From contig CAWCPZ010000011.1 in NCBI GenBank assembly GCA_963797635.1, positions 496,001-560,000 of the forward strand: a DNA stretch of 64,000 nt. The letters run 5' to 3'. How positions within the stretch are numbered: position 1 is the stretch's first letter; every line of letters starts with the position of its first letter. The notes beneath the pieces were generated by a model. The model made no database searches. It had not been told where the DNA came from and saw only the letters and a program-made list of their open reading frames with translations. The position numbers were made by a program, and so were the translations under genes. Positions 16,167-25,189 of the stretch are shown piece by piece. The DNA comes from JAOUEA01 sp963797635 (GTDB lineage Bacteria; Actinomycetota; UBA4738; HRBIN12).

Positions 16167-17165
16167 TTACTCCTGGGTGGTATCGGCGGCGACGGGCTCG
16201 GGCGTGGCGGCCACCTCGGCCTCGGGAGCCTCCGTCGTGGCGGCAGGTGCCGCCGCTTCGGCCTCGGCCGGAGCGACGGGCTCCTCAGCGGCCTCGGCCG
16301 CTGCCGCGGCCGTTTCGGCATCCGAAGGCGCGTCCGGCTCGAAGACCGTGGATGCGGCGATGGCCGCGGCGTCCTCGGCGCTGGGCGTCTCGTGCTCTTC
16401 CACGCGCGCTGGCGCGGCGGTGGCCTTGGGGCCGGTGGCCTTGGGCGCAGCGCCGGTAACCCGCTCGACGGCCTCGTCCTTCGCCATGCCGTAGCCGGCG
16501 GCCAGCGCGTCGGCGACGACACGGGTGACCAGGTTCACGGCGCGGATGGCGTCGTCGTTGCCCGGGATCACGAAGTCGACCTCGTCGGGATCGCAGTTGG
16601 TGTCGACGATGGCGATCACGGGGATGTTCAGCTTGCGGGCCTCGTTGACGGCGATGTGCTCCTTCTTCGTGTCGATCACGAAGATCGCGTCGGGAAGCCG
16701 CTCGAGGTCCTGGATGCCGCCGAGGTTGCGCTGGAGCTTGTCGCGCTCGTGGCGCAGGCGGATCGCTTCCTTCTTCGGCAGGTAGTCGAGCGCACCGGTG
16801 CGATCCATCTCGCGCAGTTCGCGAAGGCGCAGCAGGCGCTTGGACACCGTGGTGAAGTTCGTGAGCATGCCGCCGAGCCAGCGGTGGTTCACGTAGGGCA
16901 TGCCCACGCGGGCGGACTGCTCCTGCACGACCTCCTGGGCCTGCTTCTTCGTCCCGACGAACAGGACGATGCCGCGACGACGGCCCAGGTTCCGCACGAA
17001 CTCGTAGGTCTCCTCGAGGCCGGACAGGGACTTCTCGAGGTCGATGATGTAGATCCCGGAACGCTCCCCGTAGAGGTAGCGGTGCATCTTCGGGTTCCAC
17101 CGGCGTGTCTGGTGGCCGAAATGCACGCCCGCCTCGAGGAGCTCCCGCCTGGTGACGACAGGCAT
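16167..17165 (-). CDS. rpsB: Ribosomal protein uS2 with Ala/Glu-rich tail
   Basis: Small-subunit protein S2. The conserved core (about residues 1-235) starts MPVVTRRELLEAGVHFGHQTRRWNPKM and has YLYGERSGIYIIDLEKS, GGMLTNFTTV and VDTNCDPDEVDFVIPGNDDAIRAV. A tail of about 95 residues follows, rich in Ala, Glu, Pro and Thr (EAAEEPVAPAEAEAAAPAAT). Acidic tails on S2 are known in other actinobacteria; this one is at the long side. The start has GAAGGAG 5 nt upstream. A TAAACT -10 box lies about 130 nt upstream, leaving a long leader that could carry autoregulation. Confidence 0.97.
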   Translation of the reverse strand: MPVVTRRELLEAGVHFGHQTRRWNPKMHRYLYGERSGIYIIDLEKSLSGLEETYEFVRNLGRRRGIVLFVGTKKQAQEVVQEQSARVGMPYVNHRWLGGMLTNFTTVSKRLLRLRELREMDRTGALDYLPKKEAIRLRHERDKLQRNLGGIQDLERLPDAIFVIDTKKEHIAVNEARKLNIPVIAIVDTNCDPDEVDFVIPGNDDAIRAVNLVTRVVADALAAGYGMAKDEAVERVTGAAPKATGPKATAAPARVEEHETPSAEDAAAIAASTVFEPDAPSDAETAAAAAEAAEEPVAPAEAEAAAPAATTEAPEAEVAATPEPVAADTTQE

Positions 17166-17293
17166 GGTGCCTCCTTCGTTCGGTTGTCATCCTCCGCTCG
17201 GATCAACCCGTCACCGACCCGCCCGTGAGGGCGCGGGACCTCGGCGATGCGGTCCTCGAGCGTGTGTGCTCGGCGCGAACGCGCCGGCGCGGG

Positions 17294-17299
17294 GAGTTT
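17294..17299 (-). promoter_or_regulatory. Candidate -10 box TAAACT of the rpsB operon, with long leader
   Basis: The stretch 17166-17329 between rpsB and the upstream gene has no coding frame. TAAACT on the minus strand is the only good -10 match seen. A leader of about 120 nt would follow, with GC-rich inverted segments next to it (GCGCCGGCGCG). No clear -35 was found. Confidence 0.4.
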
Positions 17300-17329
17300 A
17301 GCAGCGGGGCAGATCCGGCGACCCGAGGG

Positions 17330-18284
17330 TCATCGACGGCGGCCGCGAGCCGCCGGCTGGCGCCGGGGCGCCGCTTCGGGCACCACGTCGGCGATGCTCA
17401 GGTACCGGAACACCAGGGCCGCAAGGACCGCCACATGGGCCAAGCCCACCACGATGCCCACCACCCAGGCCGCGATCGACGGGTTGACGCCCACCATCGC
17501 GCCGGGCTTGCCGGGGATGGCCAGGACCGCCACGAACGTGACCACGTAGATGGCGGCGAACATCAGGTTGCCGGCCCCCGGCAGGCGTCCCGCCCGGACC
17601 GATCGGCCGAGGGTGTCGGCGAGGCCCCGGCGCTCGGTGGCGGCGATCGCCGGCGCGAACCCGAGCAGGTACACGCCGGCCACGAGCGACGCGAGCAGGA
17701 TCAGCAGCCCGAACCCCTGACCCAGCAGCGGCCCGACGAAGCTCGAGGCCATGAGCAGGCCGAGGCAGGCCACGTTCACGGCGAGCGTCACGGGCAGGAT
17801 CCGCAGCGAGCGAACCACGGACCAGCGGGTGGCCGATCCGGTCTGCAGGACGTCGACCACCATGACCGTGAGCACCGCCTGGACGATGGCGCGGAGCCCG
17901 ATGAACACGAGCAGCGCCAGGAAGCCGGTGGTGACCCCGAAGACGCTGATCGACAGGTTGAGGTCGTTGAACGTGCCCACCGGGGGCACCCCGAGCACGT
18001 TCACCAGCAGCGCGAACGGCCCCTCATAGCCGAGGGCCGACGAGCACGAGCCACATCGCCAGGAGCAGCAGGATGGAGGTGAGGACCAGCGGGATCGACG
18101 ATGCCACGGTCACGCACCCGCGGCCGAGGCTCGTGAGGATGGACGGCATCGGCGTCGAGCCCGGGACGCGGGGCGCCAGGATCGAGTCGAACAGCCCTCG
18201 TCGGCGCGGCGGTTGGGCCACGTCGGTCGATGCCGAAGGGGACTCTCGATAGCCGCTGGGGCGTTTCTTGTTCTTGTTCGTCAC
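17330..18284 (-). CDS. Multi-pass membrane protein, frame interrupted by one indel
   Basis: No known family recognised. The frame from 18284 (MTNKNKKRPSGYRES...) ends at a stop at 18024 just after a first transmembrane segment (LVLTSILLLLAMWLVLVG). The rest, with about five more hydrophobic segments, continues from about 18022 in another frame (YEGPFALLVNVLGVPPVGTF). Removing one base from the run 18034-18036 joins them into one protein of about 317 residues with VLVGLGYEGPFALLVNVLG at the joint. The N-terminal 60 residues are basic and cytoplasmic in character. The start overlaps the stop of the PQQ-propeller gene by 4 nt (ATGA), so the two are co-translated and may act together in the envelope. 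Either an assembly error or a recent mutation. Confidence 0.65.
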
Positions 18285-19894
18285 CGGTCGTCCTCGTCAT
18301 CGTCATCCTGCGCGGGATCCCCGTCGTCGTCCTCGTCTTCTTCGTCGTCTTCGTCCTCGTCGTCGTCGAGGTCGCCTTCGAGCGGATCTTCACCGTTCGG
18401 GAACGCCGGGCCGATGCGGCCGGCGAGGACCCGGCCCGCGAGCAGGACGATGCCCGCGACCACCAGCGCGGCGACGGCGAAGGCGCCGAGGAGCAGGCCA
18501 AGGTTCAACGTCGTGGGCGATACCTCGCGGACGAGCGCCACGCCGTCGTCATGGACGAACGCGACCAGGCCCGCGCCGGCGCCGGCGCGAACCGCGATCA
18601 CGCGATCACCGGCGACGGCGAGCGCCCGGAGCGGGGAGCCGTCGCCGTCGTCGCGCCACACCAGGTCGCCGCCCGAGGCCTCGAGGGCGACCAGCGAGCC
18701 GTCGATCGTGCCGACGAGCACGTGGTCGCCGACGGCGATCGGCGCGGTGCGCAGGACGCCTTCGTTCAGCGCGAACTCCCACGTCCGGGTCCCGGTGGCG
18801 GGATCGAGGCGATAGGTCTCGCCCTGGGCGTCGGTGACGTAGACCGCGTCGTCGGTCACCACCGGCGGCGTGGTCGCGGTGAGGTCGAAGAACCGTGGGA
18901 AGCGTGTGCGCCACCGTCGACCGCCGGTGTCGAGGTCGAACGCGTCGATGCTCGACTCCTGACCACCGGTGAAGGCGACGTAGACCGTCCCGCCGGCGAT
19001 CGACGCCGTGGACACGATGGCGGCCTGGCTCTCGTCGTCGGCGCGCCAACGCTCTTCGCCGGTGGACGCATCCAGGGCCACGACCGTGGGGTGGGGCTCC
19101 TGCCGGCTCGCCTGGAGGCCGACCACCACCGTCCCGTCCGTGAAAGCGGGCTGGGTGGCGACGGGCCGGCCCAGCTCAGCGGTCCACGCCACCTTCCCCT
19201 TCGCGAGGTCGACGGCGTAGATCGTGCCGCCGTTCACCCCGAGGTAGGCCATGCCGTCGCCCACGGTGACCCCGGTCCGGCTCACGGCGTCGAGCGCCAC
19301 CGGGTCCCACAGCGGCTCCTGGGTATCCAGATCGAACGCGGCCAGGTGCGAATCGAACCGTTCGTCCTGGGTGGCACCGTCGCTGGATGACGGGCTCGCG
19401 GAACCGGAGGCCGAGGCGGAAGGAGACGCAGACCCCGCGGCATCAGGAGGACCGTCGCCGAATCCTTCCGTGTAGACCACCGCGTCCCGGCCACCGATGG
19501 ACGTGATGGCCGCGGGCACCGACGGTCCGAGATCACGATCGACGCTCCACGACTGGGTCCCCGCCGTGGCGTCGACCCCGATGACCGCCTCCGGACCGAC
19601 GGCCACGATGAGGTCGCCGGCACTGACCGGGGCCGACAGACCGTATTGGTCGCCGGGTCCGCCGGGGGCCACGGCCAGGGTCCAGTCGACCGAGTACCCC
19701 GGCGCCGGACCGTCGGAAGCCACGCCGGTGTGGTCGGGACCGCCTTGGAACTGCGGCCATCCGTCGACGGTCTGGGCCGAGGCCGGCAGCGCCGTCACGA
19801 GGAGGGCTGCGAGCGTCCCCACCACGGCCGAGGCGATACGTCGCGCGCGCCGGCGGCGACCGGCGAAGGGGTGAACGTTCGAGGAGGGGTCCAA
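18281..19894 (-). CDS. Membrane-anchored PQQ-type beta-propeller protein
   Basis: A 537-residue protein with an Arg-rich signal or anchor segment (about 18-40, ending PASAQ). A propeller of PQQ-like repeats follows (WPQFQGGPDHTGV, LDASTGEERWRADDES, VAFTGGQESSIDAFDLDTGGRRW, LDPATGTRTWEF). A Ser-rich low-complexity insertion lies near residues 150-175. A C-terminal transmembrane helix (about 470-492) is followed by a very acidic tail of about 45 residues made mostly of Asp and Glu. The layout suggests an outside propeller and an inside acidic tail. The fold resembles PQQ dehydrogenase and BamB-like scaffolds, but no enzyme residues are evident. The TTG start at 19894 has TAGAAT 9 nt upstream and no Shine-Dalgarno. 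Confidence 0.8.
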   Translation of the reverse strand: MDPSSNVHPFAGRRRRARRIASAVVGTLAALLVTALPASAQTVDGWPQFQGGPDHTGVASDGPAPGYSVDWTLAVAPGGPGDQYGLSAPVSAGDLIVAVGPEAVIGVDATAGTQSWSVDRDLGPSVPAAITSIGGRDAVVYTEGFGDGPPDAAGSASPSASASGSASPSSSDGATQDERFDSHLAAFDLDTQEPLWDPVALDAVSRTGVTVGDGMAYLGVNGGTIYAVDLAKGKVAWTAELGRPVATQPAFTDGTVVVGLQASRQEPHPTVVALDASTGEERWRADDESQAAIVSTASIAGGTVYVAFTGGQESSIDAFDLDTGGRRWRTRFPRFFDLTATTPPVVTDDAVYVTDAQGETYRLDPATGTRTWEFALNEGVLRTAPIAVGDHVLVGTIDGSLVALEASGGDLVWRDDGDGSPLRALAVAGDRVIAVRAGAGAGLVAFVHDDGVALVREVSPTTLNLGLLLGAFAVAALVVAGIVLLAGRVLAGRIGPAFPNGEDPLEGDLDDDEDEDDEEDEDDDGDPAQDDDDEDDR

Positions 19895-19903
19895 GGCCGC
19901 GAC

Positions 19904-19909
19904 ATTCTA
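19904..19909 (-). promoter_or_regulatory. -10 box TAGAAT before the PQQ-propeller gene
   Basis: TAGAAT on the minus strand, 9 nt before the TTG start at 19894. It is a near-consensus hexamer and supports this start and a leaderless message. Confidence 0.55.
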
Positions 19910-19958
19910 GGCGTCCGAGGGCCGGATGCCTCAGGTGGGCCTCAGGTGAAGCCGGAGG

Positions 19959-20456
19959 TCACGCGGCGGGAAGCGGAGCGAGGCGGATGAACCCGCTCAC
20001 CGACATCGGGCTCAGGTAGGCGAGCGGATCGACGTAGACGTCGTGCAGCTTCACGCCCATGTGCACGCTGGGCACCAGGTCGCCCGGATGACCCGCGCCC
20101 GAGCGGGCGACCAGCGTGCCCGCGGCCACGACATCACCCTTCTTCACGCCGAGGGCCGACACCCAGGAGTAGGTCGATTCCACCCCTCCTCCGTGGTCGA
20201 TCGTGACGAAGAGATGGCCGGCCACCGGGCCGGCGAACGTGACCGTGCCCGGCGCGGGCGCCAGCACCGGCGTGCCGGCGGTCGCGGCGATGTCGATGCC
20301 CCGGTGTCCGGACCCGAACGGCGAGGCCGGTGGATCGAACCCGTTGATGACCGGCCCGGTGACGGGCCATGACCACGGACCTGCCGCGGACGCCGGAGCG
20401 GCGGCGCCGGGGATCACCACGGCGACGAGGATGAGCAGGAACCACGCTTTCCGCAT
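19959..20456 (-). CDS. M23 (LytM-type) peptidoglycan endopeptidase
   Basis: Secreted 165-residue protein: signal peptide at residues 1-25, then one M23 domain. Zinc-site motifs are GHRGIDIAATAGTPV (His and Asp ligands) and HMGVKLHD (HxG-type His), with the additional His in VTIDHGGGVES. All expected active-site residues appear present, so it may cut peptide cross-links in the wall or regulate hydrolases. The gene position between the sigma factor and rpsB matches Rv2891 in mycobacteria. A TAGGGT box lies 6 nt before the ATG. Confidence 0.88.
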   Translation of the reverse strand: MRKAWFLLILVAVVIPGAAAPASAAGPWSWPVTGPVINGFDPPASPFGSGHRGIDIAATAGTPVLAPAPGTVTFAGPVAGHLFVTIDHGGGVESTYSWVSALGVKKGDVVAAGTLVARSGAGHPGDLVPSVHMGVKLHDVYVDPLAYLSPMSVSGFIRLAPLPAA

Positions 20457-20462
20457 GGGCCG

Positions 20463-20468
20463 ACCCTA
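20463..20468 (-). promoter_or_regulatory. -10 box TAGGGT before the M23 gene
   Basis: TAGGGT on the minus strand, followed by six bases and the ATG at 20456, without a Shine-Dalgarno. A leaderless promoter is inferred. Confidence 0.5.
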
Positions 20469-20525
20469 GCGAGGCGTCTTCGCCCCAGCCGTGACGAACG
20501 TCACGCTCGAGCCAGGATCGTGGGG

Positions 20526-21412
20526 CTACTCGACCTCGGTGAGTTGCCCTCTGAGGCCGCCGACCGCCTTGGTGTGGATCTGGCAGACGCGGGACTCGGT
20601 GACCCCGAGGATCTCTCCGATCTCCGCGAGCGTGAGGCCTTCGAAGTAGTAGAGCGTCACGACGATCTTCTCGCGCTCGGAGAGTTCGTTGATGGCGGCG
20701 GCGAGCAGCCCCCGCGTCTCCTGGGATTCGACGCCTTGCGTGGGGTCGATCCCCCGGTCGGCCAGGGTGTCGATCAGCGACACCTGCTCGCCGCGATCGG
20801 CCCCGACGGACACCATCTCGTCCAGGGCCAGCACCGAGACGAACGAGATCTGCGACACGACGTCGTGCAGCTCTCGCAGCGAGATGCCGAGGCGCTCGGC
20901 CAACTCCTTCTCGCTGGGCTGACGCTTCAGCATGGCCTCGAGGTCGGCGTTGGCCTTCTCGATCTCGCGAGCCTTGAACCGGATCGAACGCGGCACCCAG
21001 TCCATGGCGCGCAGTTCATCGATGATCGCGCCCTTGATCCGCGGGATCGCGTAGGTCTCGAACTTGTTGCCCCGGCCGGGCTCGAACTTCCCGAGCGCGT
21101 CCATCAGGCCGAACATGCCGTAGCTGACCAGGTCGGCCTGCTCGACGGTGGCGGGCAATCCGGTCGCGACACGGGAGGCGACGTACTTCACGAGCGGGGC
21201 GTAATGCAGGATCAGCTTCTCGCGCGACGCGATGGCGCCCGAGGTCTTGAACTCGTGCCAGTGACCGCCGAGCTCGTCGTCGACGTGCGGCGGGATCGTG
21301 ACCGTCGCCGTGGAGCCGGCGCCCGCGACGGCCTTGACCTTGGTCTTCGCCTTGCGGCCCTGGGGGCAGGCTTCGTTGCCGTCTTCGTGGCGGGCTTCTT
21401 CGTGGCTGCCAC
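20526..21412 (-). CDS. whiG: WhiG/FliA-family RNA polymerase sigma factor, N-terminus frameshifted
   Basis: Sigma-28 type factor. Region 2 has LVKYVASRVATGLPATVEQADLVSYGMFGLMDALGKFEPGRGNKFETYAIPRIKGAI, region 3 has RQPSEKELAERLGIS, and region 4 has LSEREKIVVTLYYFEGLTLAEIGEILGVTESRVCQIH. WhiG controls sporulation in Streptomyces; in non-sporulating actinobacteria homologues can drive motility or other genes. The sigma frame has no usable start of its own near the conserved core. The GTG at 21412, 2 nt after the xerC stop, opens a Lys-rich N-terminus (MAATKKPATKTATKPAP) that enters the sigma frame if one base is restored in the run 21362-21366. Most likely a one-base assembly deletion. Confidence 0.85.
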
Positions 21413-21414
21413 GC

Positions 21415-22350
21415 TCAGGCCCTCGGATGGGACTGCTCGTAGGCCTGGAAGAGCCGCGCCCGGGATACATGGGTGTAACGCTGCGTCGTCGCGACGCTCG
21501 CGTGCCCAAGAAGCTCTTGTACCGCTCGGATGTCGGCTCCCCCTTCCAACAGATGCGTAGCGAACGAATGCCGCAGGGTGTGCGGGCTGACCCGCCGCCC
21601 CGGCAGCAACCGGTCGACATATTGTTCCACCATCGTACGGATATCGCGTTGGCTGAAGCGTTTCTTCCGCTTGTTGTAGAAGAGTTCTCGGCCGCTTCCC
21701 GGAGACATGACGGATCTACCCGCCTTCAGGTAGGCATCCAGCGCCGTCACGCAGTCGTCCGACATGGGCACCTCCCGCTCCTTGGACCCCTTCCCCATGA
21801 CCAGCACCCGGCCTCGATCGAGGTCGATCCGGTCGAGCGTGAGGGTGGCGACCTCGCCCACACGCAGGCCCGACCCGTACAGGAGTTCCAGCACCGCTCG
21901 ATCGCGGAGGGCGACGGCATGATCGAGCGGGTCGGCGTCGGGATCCTCGTCGGCGGGGGCCTCGGCCAGGGCCGCCGCCTCGGCGGGACGGAGCACGGTC
22001 GGCAGCCGATTGACCACCTTGGGCCGGCCCAGCAGGAGCGACGGGTCGTCGGTGAGGCGGCCCGTAGCCACCGCCCACCGGTAGAAGGTGTGGATGGCCC
22101 CCACGCGCCGAGCCACCGACGCGCGCGCGTAGCCGAGCGTGTGTTGCTGGGCGAGGAACCGGCGCAACAGCGGATAGGTCACGGTTCCCAGCGACGAGCG
22201 TTGGCGCACGAGGAAGGTCGAGAGTTGCGTGAGATCACGCCGGTAGGCCGCCACCGTGTTCGGCGACAGACGGCGTTCCAAGGCGAGATGGTCCGTGAAG
22301 TCCGTGAGGATGCGGACCTCGGACGGGGGAAGTTCGTCGGAGGGCGTCAC
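21415..22350 (-). CDS. xerC: Tyrosine recombinase XerC
   Basis: Site-specific recombinase that resolves chromosome dimers. The N-terminal core-binding domain has FTDHLALERRLSPNTVAAYRRDL. The catalytic domain shows Arg in YGSGLRVGEVATL, Lys in MGKGSKER, His-x-x-Arg in VSPHTLRHSFATHLL, the second His in LLGHASVATTQ and the nucleophile Tyr in QRYTHVSR. The GTG at 22350 gives 311 residues, the family norm; an in-frame GTG at 22392 would add 14. The sigma factor starts 2 nt after its stop. Position beside dprA matches Rv2894c. XerD activity cannot be excluded from sequence alone. Confidence 0.92.
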   Translation of the reverse strand: MTPSDELPPSEVRILTDFTDHLALERRLSPNTVAAYRRDLTQLSTFLVRQRSSLGTVTYPLLRRFLAQQHTLGYARASVARRVGAIHTFYRWAVATGRLTDDPSLLLGRPKVVNRLPTVLRPAEAAALAEAPADEDPDADPLDHAVALRDRAVLELLYGSGLRVGEVATLTLDRIDLDRGRVLVMGKGSKEREVPMSDDCVTALDAYLKAGRSVMSPGSGRELFYNKRKKRFSQRDIRTMVEQYVDRLLPGRRVSPHTLRHSFATHLLEGGADIRAVQELLGHASVATTQRYTHVSRARLFQAYEQSHPRA

Positions 22351-22411
22351 AGGCTCCCGTGTGTACCAGCGGTCGCGGTGCCGTGCAAGCACACCCGCGG
22401 ATCGGACCGCG

Positions 22412-23467
22412 CTACCGTGGATCGGCCGGAGGCGGTGGAGCGCTCAGCCGTCGCTCGTAGCGACCCCCCACCGCCCGGACCAGGTGCTTCATCTCCAGGG
22501 ACACCAACGCGGTGACCGCCGTGGGGATGGAGATCCCCGCTCGTCGGGCGAGCGCATCGGGGAGCAGCGGTTCCACCATCTGCTCGTAGATCCTGCGCTC
22601 ATCGTCGGGCAGGCCCGGAGGTGGGGCGACCGCGAGCCTGGCGGCCAACCCGAGGTCGGCCAGGAGATCGTCGGCCCCCCGGATCAAGGTGGCGCCTTCG
22701 CGGATCAGCGCCAGTGGGACCTGGGCCAGTGGATTCGTGACGGTGCCCGGTACCGCGAACACGTCCCGTCCCAGATCGAGGGCGTGCTCCACCGAGATCA
22801 TGGAGCCGCTGCCCTCGGCGCCCTCGACCACCACGAGCGCCCGGCTGAGCGCAGCCACCAACCGATTGCGCGCAGGGAACCGGAAGGGCTCGGCCTTGAC
22901 CCCCGGGGCGTATTCGGTCACCACCGCGCCCACCGCCGCGATGCGCTCCAGGAGTTGGGCGCTGCCCTTCGGGTACGGCAGGTCGATGCCCGAGCCCAGG
23001 ACGGCGATGCTGGTGCCACCGGCGGCGAGCGCCCCGCGGTGGGCGGCCGCATCGATGCCCCGGGCCGCCCCGCTGACCACGCAGGCGCCGGCGGACCCCA
23101 GCGCCGAGCCGATGTCCATGGCCATCTCGTTGCCGAGTGAGGAACAGTTGCGGGCGCCGACGACCGCCACGACGTCGGGCATGCCGGTGAGCGGCCGCCC
23201 CTTCACGAACAACCCGATCGGAGGGTCCGCGAGCAGGTCCAGGAGCGGCCTCACGTACTCGGCGTCGGCGGGGGTCACGAATCGGGCTCCCAGCGCTGTG
23301 GCGGCGGCCGCGATGGAGGACGGATCGGCCGCCCTCGCGAACGCCCCGTCGGCCTGGCTGCCCGCCGCTCCGGATCGGATGGCCGCGAGGCATCCCGAGG
23401 CCGTGCCCTCTGCCCAGGCGAGCGCGTGGAGGCGCTTGGGCGCGATCCCGAGCAGCGAGACGAGCAC
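22412..23467 (-). CDS. dprA: DNA-processing protein DprA; N-terminus uncertain
   Basis: Rossmann-fold ssDNA-binding protein that loads RecA during transformation. The core has PDVVAVVGARNCSSLGNEMA, GACVVSGAARGIDAAAHRGAL, SIAVLGSGIDLPYPKG and FRFPARNRLVAALSRALVVVEG. The C-terminal winged-helix-like DML1 part is present (ALARRAGISIPTAVTALVSLEMKHLV). The annotated GTG at 23467 has no ribosome site at correct spacing and would lose a conserved first helix. If one base is restored in the run 23510-23513, an ATG at 23538 gives MTPTSLVGSPEGFGAGEEE joined to RAATLVLVSLLG, with GGGAG upstream. I regard the longer form as plausible but unproven. Together with ComM it suggests, but does not prove, natural competence. 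Confidence 0.88.
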   Translation of the reverse strand: MLVSLLGIAPKRLHALAWAEGTASGCLAAIRSGAAGSQADGAFARAADPSSIAAAATALGARFVTPADAEYVRPLLDLLADPPIGLFVKGRPLTGMPDVVAVVGARNCSSLGNEMAMDIGSALGSAGACVVSGAARGIDAAAHRGALAAGGTSIAVLGSGIDLPYPKGSAQLLERIAAVGAVVTEYAPGVKAEPFRFPARNRLVAALSRALVVVEGAEGSGSMISVEHALDLGRDVFAVPGTVTNPLAQVPLALIREGATLIRGADDLLADLGLAARLAVAPPPGLPDDERRIYEQMVEPLLPDALARRAGISIPTAVTALVSLEMKHLVRAVGGRYERRLSAPPPPADPR

Positions 23468-23562
23468 CAGGGTCGCCGCGCGCTCCTCCTCGCCCGCCCC
23501 GAATCCCTCGGGGAACCCACGAGGGACGTCGGCGTCATCAGGGACCGGCTCCCGTGATCAGT

Positions 23563-25104
23563 TCAGCCGGCACGGGAGAGCCCCTCTCCACCGAAGCCGT
23601 CACGGTAGCTGAGCGCCTCGGCCATGTGCCCGGCGGTGACCCGTTGGGCGTCCTCGAGGTCGGCGACCGTCCGCGCGACCTTCAGCGCCCGGTCGAACCC
23701 TCGACCGGTGAGACCCATGCTCTCGACCGCACCACCGAGGAACTCCTCCGCGGCGGGCTCCATGTGCACCTGGCGACGGGCCACCGGCCCGGGAAGGTGC
23801 CCGTTGCAGGCAACCCCGAGCGCCGACCAGCGAGCGCGCTGCACGTCGCGAGCGCGCTGGACCCGATCGCGGACGACATCGGACGGTTCCCCGGTCTGCT
23901 CACCCATGAGCTCGGTCTTGGTGAGACGAGGCACCCGGAGCCGCAGGTCGATCCGGTCGAGGAGCGGCCCCGACAGCTTCTGGCGGTAGACCTCGGCGCG
24001 GTCGGGCCGGCACCGGCACTGCCGCCGAGGATCGCCGTCGAACCCGCACGGACACGGGTTCGCGGCAGCGACGAGCGTGAACCGAGCGGGGAACTCGACC
24101 GAACCGATCGCCCGCGTGATGACCACCCGTCCATCCTCGAGCGGCTGGCGCAGCCCTTCGACCGCATCGCGGCGGAACTCCGTGAATTCATCGAGGAACA
24201 GGACGCCATGGTGGGCCAACGAGACCTCGCCGGGCCGCAGGTAGGTGGCGCCGCCGCCCAGGAGCCCGACCTGGGAGACGGAGTGATGCGGCGCGCGGAA
24301 CGGGCGGGCGCGCAGCACGCCGTCCCCACCGGCGAGCAGGCCCGCCACCGAGTGGAGCTGCGTCGCCTCGAGCGCCTCCTCGCGGCTGAGGCGCGGGAGG
24401 ATCGTCGTCATGCGCCGGGCCAGCATCGTCTTGCCCGCGCCGGGCGAACCGACGAGCAGGACGTTGTGGCCTCCTGCGGCGGCAACCTCGAGGGCGCGCC
24501 GAGCTTGCTGCTGGCCACGGACGTCCGCGAGATCGACCGACGTCCCTGCCGCGGCATCGTCGCCCACCGGCGGCGGGGGCTCATCGGGCGTCCACGTGCC
24601 CCGGAGGAAGCCCACCACGTCGGCGAGGGACGCGGCGCTCACGACGTGCAGTCCTTCGACCTGGGCCGCCTCGCGAGCGTTGGGAGCGGGAACGATGACG
24701 CCCTCCAGCCCCTTGCGCGCAGCCTCGATCGCCACGGACAGCACGCCGGGCGTCGGCATCAGCTCTCCTTTGAGCGACAGCTCTCCGGCGAACGCGTACC
24801 GGGCGAGGAACGTCGAGGGCACCTGGGCGGTGGCTGCCAGCACTCCCATGGCCACCGGGAGATCGAGGCCGGGGCCCTCCTTCCGAAGGTTGCCGGGCGC
24901 GAGGTTGACGACGACGCGACGCAACGGCCATTCGAGCCCCGCGCCCTCGACGGCCGGACGGATCCGATCGGTCGCATCACGCACCGCGGCGCCGGGAAGC
25001 CCCGTGAGGGTGAGCGACGGCAGCCCGCGGCCGACGTGGGCCTCGACGGTGACGAGGTGGCCGCCCACACCGAGCACCGTCACCCCGAGCACCCGTCCAT
25101 ACAT
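23563..25104 (-). CDS. comM: ComM/YifB Mg-chelatase-like AAA+ helicase
   Basis: A 513-residue AAA+ ATPase of the ComM family, a branch-migration helicase acting in transformation and recombination. The N-terminal Lon-like domain (about 1-170) starts MYGRVLGVTVLGVGGHLVTVEAHVG. Walker A is GSPGAGKTMLA, Walker B is GVLFLDEFTEF, and the four-Cys zinc motif CPCGFDGDPRRQCRC is typical. The start at 25104 fits the family, and TACGGT lies 6 nt upstream, so it is probably leaderless. It is followed by dprA, the usual actinobacterial order (Rv2897c-Rv2896c). Confidence 0.94.
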   Translation of the reverse strand: MYGRVLGVTVLGVGGHLVTVEAHVGRGLPSLTLTGLPGAAVRDATDRIRPAVEGAGLEWPLRRVVVNLAPGNLRKEGPGLDLPVAMGVLAATAQVPSTFLARYAFAGELSLKGELMPTPGVLSVAIEAARKGLEGVIVPAPNAREAAQVEGLHVVSAASLADVVGFLRGTWTPDEPPPPVGDDAAAGTSVDLADVRGQQQARRALEVAAAGGHNVLLVGSPGAGKTMLARRMTTILPRLSREEALEATQLHSVAGLLAGGDGVLRARPFRAPHHSVSQVGLLGGGATYLRPGEVSLAHHGVLFLDEFTEFRRDAVEGLRQPLEDGRVVITRAIGSVEFPARFTLVAAANPCPCGFDGDPRRQCRCRPDRAEVYRQKLSGPLLDRIDLRLRVPRLTKTELMGEQTGEPSDVVRDRVQRARDVQRARWSALGVACNGHLPGPVARRQVHMEPAAEEFLGGAVESMGLTGRGFDRALKVARTVADLEDAQRVTAGHMAEALSYRDGFGGEGLSRAG

Positions 25105-25110
25105 GCGAGC

Positions 25111-25116
25111 ACCGTA
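25111..25116 (-). promoter_or_regulatory. -10 box TACGGT before comM
   Basis: TACGGT on the minus strand, 6 nt before the comM ATG. It lies in the 85-bp divergent gap 25105-25189 shared with the decarboxylase gene. Confidence 0.5.
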
Positions 25117-25176
25117 GGCCGGAGGTGCACGGTGGTCCGTGACCGTCGTCACGGGCGGACCGGAACAGGCCGCTGT

Positions 25177-25182
25177 TACCCT
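25177..25182 (+). promoter_or_regulatory. -10 box TACCCT before the PLP decarboxylase gene
   Basis: TACCCT on the plus strand, 7 nt before the ATG at 25190, without a Shine-Dalgarno. It is divergent from the comM box. Confidence 0.5.
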
Positions 25183-25189
25183 CGCCGCC

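Noticed and set aside
18290..18420. Short repeats rich in TCGTC
   Set aside because: They encode the Asp/Glu tail of the PQQ-propeller protein on the minus strand, so they are codon repeats and not a separate element.
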